Below, in pieces: positions 37,132 through 46,805 of a stretch of DNA of 64,000 nt. Under the pieces are notes generated by a model that was not told where the DNA came from, made no database searches, and saw nothing but the letters and a program-made list of their open reading frames with translations. Source of the DNA: Alistipes sp. (GTDB taxonomy: Bacteria; Bacteroidota; Bacteroidia; Bacteroidales; Rikenellaceae); contig JAITWI010000055.1 of NCBI GenBank assembly GCA_031285345.1, positions 186,001 through 250,000 of the forward strand, given 5' to 3'. A program made the translations under genes and the position numbers. Numbering within the stretch: position 1 is the stretch's first letter; the number at the start of each line of letters is the position of its first letter.

Positions 37132-40098
37132 TTGATTATGAAAAAGTTTATTACAACGCTGACGCTCGCGGTCCTCGGATGGGGTGCGGTGTCTTGTGTG
37201 GACGACGCGGTTCATCCGGCAGGCAACGGAGCCGCGGTGAGCTTCAAGGTCTCCACGCCGCGCGCGCCGATGCTTGTCACGCGTGCGATAGCTTCGCAGT
37301 TCGAGTGGAACGTCGCCACGCTGGATCTCTACGCGGCCGAGGCGGGTGTGGTGACCAAACTGACGGAAGATGATTACACCATCTCTCCCGCCCTGAGTTC
37401 GCAACCCAACCAGACCTACACGGTGACCCTGAACGAAAGCTGGCTCAATCCGCGAGGAGGCGAGACGGTCAACTTCTACATCGTTGCCAACGACACGAGC
37501 TCGACCAATGGGCCGCACACCTCGTTGGTGTCGAACCTGGCCGATGAGGACGACTTCAAGAGCGCCCTCTCCAACGCCCTTACCCAGACGGGTACCGCGG
37601 GCCTCAATCCGATCGCGGCGCCCAACGGAGGCAGTCAGAACCTGCTCTTCTCGGCCGACATGCAGAGCGTGTTGATCGCCGGCAGGGTACAGGAGACGTG
37701 TCAGTTGCGTCGTCGCGAGGCTCGTTTCGACATCCAGAACCAGACCGCGGCCGCAGGGCCCGACCAGCTGGTGATTACAGGCATAAGGGTTGTCAACGCT
37801 CCCGACGCGGGACTTATCTTCGGCGTGGGCGACGCGGCGACCCCCGGCATCGACCGTTCGCGCGAGATCCGCTATCCGGGACTTGTGGAGGCCGACTACG
37901 ACGCCACGGCACCGGGCAGCGACATTGCCAACGACCTTGCCACGAGCGTATTCTATCTCTATCCGACGACTTTGGTGAGCCCCGAGCCCTCCAATCCGCC
38001 GGTCGGCAAGACTCAGATTTTGGTGGAGGGCACCTACCACGGCAACACGGTTATCTATCCGGTCAACGTGGCTTTCGACACGCCCATTCAGGCCAACTTC
38101 CGCTATATATTGAACATCGACGCCACGAGCGGCACCATCGAGCTGGGCGGCGACGAGTACGAAGAGGGTGGCACTCTCTCCACGGGCCCGGCGGCGAACA
38201 CGGTGAAGGCCACGATAGTTCCCGAGACGACGATGATAATGAACCTGACGGACAACGTGGTGACCACCACGGCGGCGACATATACGACCCGCGACGCCAA
38301 CGTGTTTGCGGCGGTGGATCCGGCCAAGACGGTGTCGATGCCGTTCACGGTGACCTCGGAGGCGGGCACGACCTATGTTTTGGAGCCGGCGAACACCGAG
38401 GTTCGCATCAACAAGACGCGCGTGACCGAGTCCGTAACCCGCGCCGGGGCGACTCGCGCCGACGTTGTGACCAAGGAGGTCTACACGGTTAAGATTCCGG
38501 CGGGTGTGGGATTCCTCGACGCCACTCTGACGATCGACTCGGGAGGCAATTTGGGTACGGAGACGTTCATGATCCGCCGCCTGTGGGGTGGCGACGCGAG
38601 CGCGATATTGTATTTCGACATCAACAACACCGACCCGGTTTTGACGGCCGGATCGTGGGACGAGATAGTGGCGGCGGGGGCGCAGGGGCGCATGGCGATG
38701 TTCAAACAAGGCGGTGTTATCGGCGCTGACGATGTTACAACCTTTGGTGCCGCCGCCATTAAGTTCAATCCTTCTTCGACCTATAAATACCCCGCAGAGA
38801 TACCCTACGTCACGTGGGCGGAAGTCGACTCGGGCATACTAAACACCTCCGACCCGGCCTATCACAATGTGGCCAACATTCGCGCCGGCAAGGGCGACCC
38901 GTGCAAATTGGTCGGACTGAGGCCGAGCGAAGTAATTCTGATGTCAGACGCCCAGTTGGCGGCCTACGAAAGCGGTTGGCGTCTGCCCACCGTGTATGAA
39001 AACTTGGCCTTTGTGGGCGGCCCGGCCGACGCGTTTCCGCTCACCGAGATGACGGCGGGTCAATTCTGGAAAGCGTGGAAAATAGGCGGAGTTCCGTTTG
39101 TTTATGCGACTACAGGCTCCACCATCGACGCAAATACCGTAAACGAGAGCCATCTGTATGCTTATCAAACGACGGGTGCTGCCAACGTAACCAATCCCTA
39201 TTTGTTAAAATTTCCGGTTGAGACGAGCTACGTTCCCGCGTTCAGTCAAAAACTGCCAGAGATCGGCTATCGAGGTTGGGATAACGGCGCTATACCTCAA
39301 TCTGTGGTTGGTGTTCGGGCTGTATATATATCCTCTACACCGGTCGATCGTTCCATTCCTGTTGTCGGTGCTATAGATTATCCGCATGCATATATACTTC
39401 ACGGTCCATCCGCAACAGCGGTAGCTACGACCTTTTACAACACCAACCTCTTTACGCATAGGTGCGTGTCGAGCGGCAAGAGCAGGACGGTGGTGCCCAC
39501 CATTGCCGACCCCGTAGTCGGCGGCGTCACCTGGGCAAAATACAACCTGGTAGGAAACAGAACTTTCGAAGTCGGACACACGTCCCATTCGGGCTTCTTC
39601 TTCCAATGGGGCGAATCCACCCCGTGGTTTTATAACGGAACGCAGGGGTCGATGGACGGCTCGGGCAAAACTTGGACCGACGTGCCCAAGGGCGACGGCG
39701 TGAGCACCTGGCCCGACGCAAAGAATCCCTGCCCCGTGGGGTATCGTGTGCCCACCTCCGAAGAGTTGGCCGTGTTGGCCGACGGCACCAAGGTCACCAG
39801 CACGTGGATTGCCAATGGAGGCACAAGTCCGGTGACAAACCTTGCGTATAGAAATAACGGCCGTGAGTTCGTCGACAAAACCACCGGCGACGTCATGTAC
39901 CTCGCCGCGTACGGATGGCGCGACCACGTCGCAGGAGCGTACAGCAGCAACCAGAACGGGAACTACTGGTCGAATAAACAAACAGCCGACGGTCTCTACG
40001 GGTACTATCTGAATTTCAACTCCACCAGCATGACACCCAACAATACCTCGAATGGATATTTAGGTAACGGCTATCTGATCCGCTGCGTAGCCGAATAA
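37132..40098 (+). CDS. Mfa1/FimA-like fimbrillin with C-terminal FISUMP-type domains, paralog 1
   Basis: Lipobox GAVSCVDD; TRAIASQFEWNVATLDLYAAEAG; C-terminal GVTWAKYNL...NPCPVGYRVPTSEEL...YLIRCVAE. Confidence 0.8.
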   Translation: MIMKKFITTLTLAVLGWGAVSCVDDAVHPAGNGAAVSFKVSTPRAPMLVTRAIASQFEWNVATLDLYAAEAGVVTKLTEDDYTISPALSSQPNQTYTVTLNESWLNPRGGETVNFYIVANDTSSTNGPHTSLVSNLADEDDFKSALSNALTQTGTAGLNPIAAPNGGSQNLLFSADMQSVLIAGRVQETCQLRRREARFDIQNQTAAAGPDQLVITGIRVVNAPDAGLIFGVGDAATPGIDRSREIRYPGLVEADYDATAPGSDIANDLATSVFYLYPTTLVSPEPSNPPVGKTQILVEGTYHGNTVIYPVNVAFDTPIQANFRYILNIDATSGTIELGGDEYEEGGTLSTGPAANTVKATIVPETTMIMNLTDNVVTTTAATYTTRDANVFAAVDPAKTVSMPFTVTSEAGTTYVLEPANTEVRINKTRVTESVTRAGATRADVVTKEVYTVKIPAGVGFLDATLTIDSGGNLGTETFMIRRLWGGDASAILYFDINNTDPVLTAGSWDEIVAAGAQGRMAMFKQGGVIGADDVTTFGAAAIKFNPSSTYKYPAEIPYVTWAEVDSGILNTSDPAYHNVANIRAGKGDPCKLVGLRPSEVILMSDAQLAAYESGWRLPTVYENLAFVGGPADAFPLTEMTAGQFWKAWKIGGVPFVYATTGSTIDANTVNESHLYAYQTTGAANVTNPYLLKFPVETSYVPAFSQKLPEIGYRGWDNGAIPQSVVGVRAVYISSTPVDRSIPVVGAIDYPHAYILHGPSATAVATTFYNTNLFTHRCVSSGKSRTVVPTIADPVVGGVTWAKYNLVGNRTFEVGHTSHSGFFFQWGESTPWFYNGTQGSMDGSGKTWTDVPKGDGVSTWPDAKNPCPVGYRVPTSEELAVLADGTKVTSTWIANGGTSPVTNLAYRNNGREFVDKTTGDVMYLAAYGWRDHVAGAYSSNQNGNYWSNKQTADGLYGYYLNFNSTSMTPNNTSNGYLGNGYLIRCVAE

Positions 40099-40117
40099 AT
40101 TTTTTACGACAAAAAAA

Positions 40118-43100
40118 ATGAAAGATATGAAAAAGATAATTTTGGCACTATCCGCGGCGGCACTGTTGTTGGGCGCCGGGTCGTGCAGGCGAGACCCCGT
40201 CGACCGACCCGACGACGCGCCCATGGTGCGGTTCGAGGTGTCGACCCCCAAGGAGCCGCTGGAGCTCTCCACCCGTGCCATCGCATCGGCATTCGAGTGG
40301 AACATACGCACGCTCGACATTTACGCCGCCGTCACAGGCGAGCCCGTCGAAAAACTCACCGCCGAGGAGTTTACAATCTCCCCCGCGCTCGGAAATCAGC
40401 CCAACCAAACCTACACCATAACCCTGAACGAGAGTTGGGTGAACAGGTTCGGCGGACAGACCGTCAACTTCTACATCGTGGCCAACGACGCATCTTCCAC
40501 CAACGGCCCGCACACCTCGCTGGCCGCCAATTCGGGTGACGAAGACACATTCCGCAACTCGCTCGCCAACGAACTGGCCGTCGGCGGAAACGGAAGGCTC
40601 GAACCGATAGTGCCGCCCAACGGGTCGACGCAAAACCTGCTCTTCTCGACCGATATTCAAAACGTGTTGATATCCGGACGAGTGCAGCAGCCAGCACAGC
40701 TCAAAAGGCGCGAGGCTCGTTTCGATATTCAAAACCGCACCTACGCCCCCGGGACGCAGCAGCTTATCATCACCGGAATACAGGTGATCAACGCCCCCAA
40801 CACGGGGCTGATCTTCGGAGCCGGGGACGCCGCAACGCCGGGTGTCGAACGAGTGGACAACATGGTGTTCCCGGGGCTCGACCCGTCGGCCTACACCGAG
40901 ACCGCCCCCGGAAGCGACATGCCGGGCGACTTGGCGACCAGCGTGTTCTATCTCTATCCCACCACCCTGGCTCTGGCCTCGTCGAGCACGCCGGCCGACC
41001 GCACGCAGATCATAGTGACGGGCACCTACAAGGGCAACACGGTGGAATATCCGGTTAACGTTCCGGTCGACACGCCCATTCAGGCCAACTTCCGCTACAT
41101 CCTCAAGATCGACGCCTCGACGGCTTCCATCGACCTGATCGGCATGGAGTACGACGAGGGCGGCACCTACACCACCGGCCCGGGGCTCAACAGCGTCAGG
41201 GCAGCCCTCACCCCCGAGACGGCCACCATAGTGGGAACGGGCACCTACACCACGCGCGACGCCAACGTGTTCGCGAGCGTTCAGCCGCAGACGGCCACCT
41301 CGATGCAATTCACGGCGTTGAGCGAGGCGGGCACGACATACAATCTCCAGCTGATCGAAACGGGCATGGTCAACGTTGCTCCGGCGACGCGCACCACCCG
41401 GGCGACCGGAGAGCGCCTCGACACCCGCGCGGGCGAAAACCCGATAGGCGTGAGCCGCATCCGCACCTCGGAGGCTCCCGGCATGAAGGAGGTCTACACG
41501 GTGACGATTCCGGCGGGCATAGGCTTTGTGGACGCGTTGCTGACCATTGACTCGGGCAAGGACAAGGCGGGCGTCGAATTGGGCGTCGACAGCATCATGA
41601 TCCGCCGTTTTTGGGGCGGCGACGCGACGGCTCTGCTCTACGTGGGCACCGACGGCGCGCTGAATGCCGGCAGCTGGGACGAGATAGTCGCCCAGCGCAT
41701 GCAGGAGCGCATGCCGTTGTTCAAGTTCGGCGGCGTGGTGGGTTCGTTCCTCAAGGGCCCCAACGCGACGGCATGGGTTGCGGCCAACATAGGCTTCAAT
41801 CCGTCGAACGCGGCTCCGACCACCTACGCGACGATTCCGAGCTACGTGGCGGCCGACTGGACTGCGGGCATCCGCAACGTGTCGAGCCCCGAGTGGCACA
41901 ACGCGGCCAACATTCGCGCCGGCAAGGGCGACCCGTGTAAGTTGGTGGGACTGAACCCCGCCACCATCAAGGCCATGACCGACGCCCAGCTCAATGCCTA
42001 CGACAGCGGCTGGCGCCTGCCCACGGTGATGGAGAACTTGTCGTTCGCCGGAGGTCCGGCGGATGCGTTCCCGATCGACGAGATGCGGGCGGGAGAGTTT
42101 TGGAAGTCATGGAAAGTGGGAGGTATTAATTATAATTATATAGATACTAATTTAGTACATCCTGTGACAGAGACAACGGCAAACGAGAACCACAAATACG
42201 ATTACATAAAATATTGGGTGCCCCCTCAAGGCCCCGGCACTAACATTGCTCCGCCCATGTATGCCGTTCCGATGGAGGACAGCTACGCTACGGCGCTAAG
42301 TCAACCTATGCCGGGTCTGGGTTTTTATAATGGCAATACCGGCGTCAGTACCTCTTTCAGCTATTGGAGCTACTGGATATCTTCAAATCCTGGCAATAAT
42401 GCAAGTTATTACACTTTTACTATTCCACGGGTATGGCCGGTGGATTCTAATGCCATTTATGGTGCCGCCAACCCCATCCGCTGCGTGAGCTCGGGGCCCG
42501 ACGTGACCCAATATCAGCCCAAGCCGGTGCCGATGGCCGATCCCAAGGTCAACGGCGTGACGTGGGCCAAATCCAACGTCGAGATGCCCAAGCGTCTGGC
42601 CACCATGCCCGGCGACGTGGGATATTACTACCAGTGGGGTCAAAACGTCCCCTGGAGCAACTCCGACCCCTTAGACAACATGTCGGGCGGAAGCGACACA
42701 TGGACCACCGTGGCCGACAACACCGACCTCGACCCGTGGCCCGCGGCCACCGACCCCTGTCCCACAGGTTACAGGATGCCCGTGAAAGCCGACTTCGAGG
42801 CGCTGATAGACCAGACCAAAGTGGCGCGAAACTTGCTCCGCGCCGGACAAACCAGCCCCATGACCGGCATAGCCTACGGCAACCGGCCGGGATATGAGTT
42901 CGTCGACTACGCCTCGCGCGACGCGGTGTTCTTTCCGGCGGCGATGGGGCGCGCCAACACCACCGGCGCCCTGACCGACAATCCCGACGTGGGCAACGGT
43001 CGCTACTGGGCGGGTTCGGCGGCGAGCGCCACTACGGCCGACAGGCTGACCTTCAGCCCCACGGGCGTCAATGCCGACAACGTCAGCGCGTCGCTCAACA

Positions 43101-43732
43101 CCGCGCTCGCCGTGCGATGCGTGAAGGTGATTCCTGATCCCGAGCACGTCTTAGTCGCAGGGGTTAAGTGGGCGAAAAGGAATGTTCAGCTTGTGGGCAG
43201 TTTCTCTCCCAATGTCGTCGACACCGGATATTACTATCAGTTCGGCAGCCTGACCGCGTGGTACAGCGGTACTACCGCCATCGACGGTAGCGGCAAGACA
43301 TGGTCGGGCACCACAGCCCAAACCACCGCCGCGTGGCCCACCGAGGCGGGCCCCTGCCCCCCGGGATATGTGATGCCGAGCATTGAGGACTTCGATGCAC
43401 TGGCCGACCCCGCCAACACGACCTTTGTGTGGGTGCCTGTCGGCACCGCCAGCACCGCCACCGGAGTGACCTACGGCGGTAGAGCGGGAGCAGAGTTTAT
43501 AGATAAAGTGACGGGCAATGTGGTGTTCCTCGCCGCGGGAGGTGTGAAGGAGTCCATCGCCGCAGGAACGATAAGCAACGTGGATACCAACGGCCACTAT
43601 CAAACGGTGGGTGCCGACCCTTCCGTCAACACCAATGCCTACCGTTATTCTTTCAGTAGCTCTTCCAGTGCCACAAACTTAGACACATCCGCGAAGAGCA
43701 CCGGCCGCACGGTTCGCTGCAAAGTGAAATAA
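40118..43732 (+). CDS. Mfa1/FimA-like fimbrillin with tandem C-terminal FISUMP-type domains, paralog 2 (1204 aa)
   Basis: Lipobox GAGSCRRD; STRAIASAFEWNIRTLDIYA; two complete GVxWAKxNV...PCPxGYxMP...RCVK/RCKVK modules. Confidence 0.8.
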   Translation: MKDMKKIILALSAAALLLGAGSCRRDPVDRPDDAPMVRFEVSTPKEPLELSTRAIASAFEWNIRTLDIYAAVTGEPVEKLTAEEFTISPALGNQPNQTYTITLNESWVNRFGGQTVNFYIVANDASSTNGPHTSLAANSGDEDTFRNSLANELAVGGNGRLEPIVPPNGSTQNLLFSTDIQNVLISGRVQQPAQLKRREARFDIQNRTYAPGTQQLIITGIQVINAPNTGLIFGAGDAATPGVERVDNMVFPGLDPSAYTETAPGSDMPGDLATSVFYLYPTTLALASSSTPADRTQIIVTGTYKGNTVEYPVNVPVDTPIQANFRYILKIDASTASIDLIGMEYDEGGTYTTGPGLNSVRAALTPETATIVGTGTYTTRDANVFASVQPQTATSMQFTALSEAGTTYNLQLIETGMVNVAPATRTTRATGERLDTRAGENPIGVSRIRTSEAPGMKEVYTVTIPAGIGFVDALLTIDSGKDKAGVELGVDSIMIRRFWGGDATALLYVGTDGALNAGSWDEIVAQRMQERMPLFKFGGVVGSFLKGPNATAWVAANIGFNPSNAAPTTYATIPSYVAADWTAGIRNVSSPEWHNAANIRAGKGDPCKLVGLNPATIKAMTDAQLNAYDSGWRLPTVMENLSFAGGPADAFPIDEMRAGEFWKSWKVGGINYNYIDTNLVHPVTETTANENHKYDYIKYWVPPQGPGTNIAPPMYAVPMEDSYATALSQPMPGLGFYNGNTGVSTSFSYWSYWISSNPGNNASYYTFTIPRVWPVDSNAIYGAANPIRCVSSGPDVTQYQPKPVPMADPKVNGVTWAKSNVEMPKRLATMPGDVGYYYQWGQNVPWSNSDPLDNMSGGSDTWTTVADNTDLDPWPAATDPCPTGYRMPVKADFEALIDQTKVARNLLRAGQTSPMTGIAYGNRPGYEFVDYASRDAVFFPAAMGRANTTGALTDNPDVGNGRYWAGSAASATTADRLTFSPTGVNADNVSASLNTALAVRCVKVIPDPEHVLVAGVKWAKRNVQLVGSFSPNVVDTGYYYQFGSLTAWYSGTTAIDGSGKTWSGTTAQTTAAWPTEAGPCPPGYVMPSIEDFDALADPANTTFVWVPVGTASTATGVTYGGRAGAEFIDKVTGNVVFLAAGGVKESIAAGTISNVDTNGHYQTVGADPSVNTNAYRYSFSSSSSATNLDTSAKSTGRTVRCKVK

Positions 43733-43762
43733 ATTGTGACAAAATAAGACGAAACAAAAAAT

Positions 43763-46696
43763 ATGACTATGAAAAAGATTCTATTCTCGATGATCGTCGC
43801 CGCCCTTGGATGGGCCGCCGCATCGTGCACACAAGACCACATCGAACCCGCTCCCGTGCCGGGAGTCAGGTTCCAGGTATCGACCCCGCGCGACCCGCTG
43901 GTGATCACCCGCGCCGAGATCGCAACCGCATTCGAGTGGAGCATCGTGTCGCTCGACGTCTACGCCGCAAACGCAGGCATAGTGTCGAAACTCGCGCCCA
44001 CCGACTACACAATCTTCCCCAATCTGGGCATGCAGTCGAACCAGACCTACACCATCACCCTGTCCGAGTCGTGGCTCAGAACCCGAATCGGGCAGACGAT
44101 CAACTTCTACTTCGTGGCCAACGACGCATCGTCCACCAACGGGCCCCACACCGCCCTGTTGAGTAATCTGGCGAGCGAAACGGCGTTCAAAAACTCACTC
44201 GCCAACGTGCTTACGCCCGACGGCGCCACCGATCTGGAACCGATCATAGCGCCCGACGGTACGGCAGACCACAACCTGCTGTTCTCGGCCGACGCTCAGG
44301 CGGTGCAGATATCGACCATCATGGAGCGCGAAACGCAACTGCGGCGTCGCGAGGCCCGTTTCGACATTCAGAACAAGAATTTCGCGGCAGGAACCAATCA
44401 GTTAGTAGTGACGGGAATCACCATCACCAACGCGCCCAACACAGGGCTCGTCTTCGGTGCCGGTGACGCCGCAACTCCCGGTATCGAACGCACACGCACC
44501 ATCAACATCCCCGGAATAGACCCGGGCGACTACAACGCCACCGCTCCCGGTAGCGACGTGGTGGGCGACATGGCAACCAGCGTGTTCTACCTCTATCCGA
44601 CCACCCTTTCGGCCGCCGCGGCCGCGGGCAAGACCCAGATCGTGATCCACGCCGAGTTCCTGGGCGTAGCGCGCGACTATCCGGTCAACATCACCGCCGA
44701 CACCCCCATTCAGGCCAACTTCCGCTACATTCTGAAGGTCGACTCGGTGACGGGTCAGATCGACATCGTGGGCGACGAGTATGAAGAGGGCGGCACGTTG
44801 GTGGGCACTCCGGGCATGAACAAGGTCAAGGCGACGCTCACTCCCGACATCGCGGGCATCACGGGCGCCGGCACCCTCACCACGCGCGACGCAAACGTGT
44901 TCTCGACCGTGACGGCCGGGGCGACCACCATGGAGATCACCGCCGAGTCGGACTTCGGCACCACGTTCGAGCTTGTGCAGACGGGCGGCGAGGCCGAGAT
45001 CACGGTAACGAAGGTGAGAGTCGAGCCCGCACGCGCTTTCGAGGGCATCGAGGAGCTCTACACTATCACGATTCCCGACGCCAACGAGTTTTTGGACGCG
45101 ACGCTGACCATCTCGTCGGGCAAGATAGGCTCCGACAAATATCTGCTGCGGCGTTTCCACAGCGGCGGTAACGGCGACAAGTTGGTCTACCTGGCTCACG
45201 ACGGCACTCTGACGGCCGGAACGTGGGACGAGATCGTGGCGGCGGAAGCGGAGGACAGGGTTCTGCTGTTTAAATTCGGGGGCATCTCCGGAATTAGCGC
45301 GCTGACCGACGGCGACGGTACCACAGGTAGCGGATCGTATGCAGATGGCAGCATTGAGTGGTACCCCGAAGGAGCCAACAAAGACATGGCTCCATACACC
45401 GCCGCCGACTGGGACGCGGGCATCCGCAACATCTCCGACCCGGCCTACAACACCGCGGCGAACGCCAGACTCGCCAAGGGCGACCCCTGCAAATTGTTGG
45501 GGCTGAAAACGTATGAATTTTTGAACATGACCGACGCCGAACTTCAGGCCTATATTGACGCGGCGACGTGGCGCACCCCCACCGTGATGGAAAACCTGGC
45601 GTTGGTGGGCGGCCCGGCCGATCCCGACGACGCGGGCGACCCGTGGCCCACCACCGAGATGCCCAAGGGCGGATTTTGGAAGGCGTGGGAGACGGGCGGC
45701 ATGGACTACGCCTACATGAGTTCGGCCAACTCGGCCACCGCCGACGTGGTGAACGAGGGCCATCCCTATCCCTTCTACAACGAGAGCAGCGTGGCCGGAG
45801 CCACCTACGACAATCCGGTGATGGTCAACCTGCCGGTGGACGGATTCGGCGCCGCCGACGGCCAAACCGCCATGCCCATCATCCGCTGGAGAGACGCGGC
45901 GGGAGTGCTCGGCACCAACATGACCTACGGCGGATTGCGCAGCTCGACCCCCTACAACAGCCAGAGGGCATACACGCTGACCGACATTCGCCTCTATCCC
46001 ACCAACAGCCAGCACGCCTACGGCACAGGCATGGCCGTCAGGTGCGTGAGCCCCACCCTGGCGCCCGTTCCGGCGGCAAAATCGGAGGCGTTCGCCGAAA
46101 TAAACGGAGTGAAGTGGGCGAAGGCCAACGTCAGAGGTTACAATGGGTTTGCCATTGCACAATACGGCGGCTCGACCGCCTACCAGTGGGGCAGCAAGGA
46201 GTGGTGGGCTTGGGACAACGCCACCACCAACTCGGCTACCGGCGCCACGTGGCGCACGGCGTTCGACAACAGCGGCTTGGCCCCGTGGCCCGCGGCCGAG
46301 AATCCATGCCCCAAGGGCTACATGGTTCCGACGGTCGAGCAGTTCGAGACCCTGTTGGATGCCGCCAACGTCGACAAGGTGTGGCTTACGGCAGGCACCG
46401 TCGCTCCGTCGGGCTTGACATACCTCTCAAACGGCTATGAATTTGCCGACAAGGCCGTTCCCGACAACTTCATTTTCCTGACCGCCGCGGGAGGCAAAAA
46501 CGCCGCCACAGGCGTCTCAAGCAACAGCAGTGCCGTCGGTGCTTACTGGTCGGCCACGCCGTCTTCGGCCACTCCCACCGCCGCCAACTACTTTAGGTTC
46601 GACGCCACCACCGCTGTCATTGCAGACGGCACCAACGGCGACTACAACAACGGCTACTCTGTCCGCTGCGTGGTGGACGACGCTCCGATGCCGTAA
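43763..46696 (+). CDS. Mfa1/FimA-like fimbrillin with C-terminal FISUMP-type domain, paralog 3
   Basis: Lipobox AAASCTQD; ITRAEIATAFEWSIVSLDVYA; C-terminal GVKWAKANV...NPCPKGYMVPTVEQF...YSVRCVV. Confidence 0.8.
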   Translation: MTMKKILFSMIVAALGWAAASCTQDHIEPAPVPGVRFQVSTPRDPLVITRAEIATAFEWSIVSLDVYAANAGIVSKLAPTDYTIFPNLGMQSNQTYTITLSESWLRTRIGQTINFYFVANDASSTNGPHTALLSNLASETAFKNSLANVLTPDGATDLEPIIAPDGTADHNLLFSADAQAVQISTIMERETQLRRREARFDIQNKNFAAGTNQLVVTGITITNAPNTGLVFGAGDAATPGIERTRTINIPGIDPGDYNATAPGSDVVGDMATSVFYLYPTTLSAAAAAGKTQIVIHAEFLGVARDYPVNITADTPIQANFRYILKVDSVTGQIDIVGDEYEEGGTLVGTPGMNKVKATLTPDIAGITGAGTLTTRDANVFSTVTAGATTMEITAESDFGTTFELVQTGGEAEITVTKVRVEPARAFEGIEELYTITIPDANEFLDATLTISSGKIGSDKYLLRRFHSGGNGDKLVYLAHDGTLTAGTWDEIVAAEAEDRVLLFKFGGISGISALTDGDGTTGSGSYADGSIEWYPEGANKDMAPYTAADWDAGIRNISDPAYNTAANARLAKGDPCKLLGLKTYEFLNMTDAELQAYIDAATWRTPTVMENLALVGGPADPDDAGDPWPTTEMPKGGFWKAWETGGMDYAYMSSANSATADVVNEGHPYPFYNESSVAGATYDNPVMVNLPVDGFGAADGQTAMPIIRWRDAAGVLGTNMTYGGLRSSTPYNSQRAYTLTDIRLYPTNSQHAYGTGMAVRCVSPTLAPVPAAKSEAFAEINGVKWAKANVRGYNGFAIAQYGGSTAYQWGSKEWWAWDNATTNSATGATWRTAFDNSGLAPWPAAENPCPKGYMVPTVEQFETLLDAANVDKVWLTAGTVAPSGLTYLSNGYEFADKAVPDNFIFLTAAGGKNAATGVSSNSSAVGAYWSATPSSATPTAANYFRFDATTAVIADGTNGDYNNGYSVRCVVDDAPMP

Positions 46697-46720
46697 CTTC
46701 GGCGTAACGATTTTTTTAAC

Positions 46721-46754
46721 GAGGCGGCCCCTATTTCGGGGTCGCCTTTTTTTG
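46721..46754 (+). terminator. Terminator after the fimbrillin cluster
   Basis: GGCGGCCCC...GGGGTCGCCTTTTTTT. Confidence 0.8.
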
Positions 46755-46805
46755 TACGTTGTTTTTTCGTATCTTCGTCCCAAATACACAAACAACTATA
46801 ACGAT

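Noticed and set aside
34119-37140. Invertible (phase-variable) promoter for the pilus operon
   Set aside because: No pair of inverted repeats flanking a promoter-sized segment and no adjacent recombinase gene was seen.
37129-38709. 526-aa minus-strand ORF (and similar 583-aa at 40148-41899 and 586-aa at 44402-46162)
   Set aside because: All antisense to the fimbrillin paralogs and resembling one another only because the sense genes are paralogous; they are shadow ORFs.
34119-46696. Diversity-generating retroelement in the fimbrial locus
   Set aside because: No reverse transcriptase ORF or template repeat found in the window; kept only as a low-weight hypothesis for the C-terminal tails.
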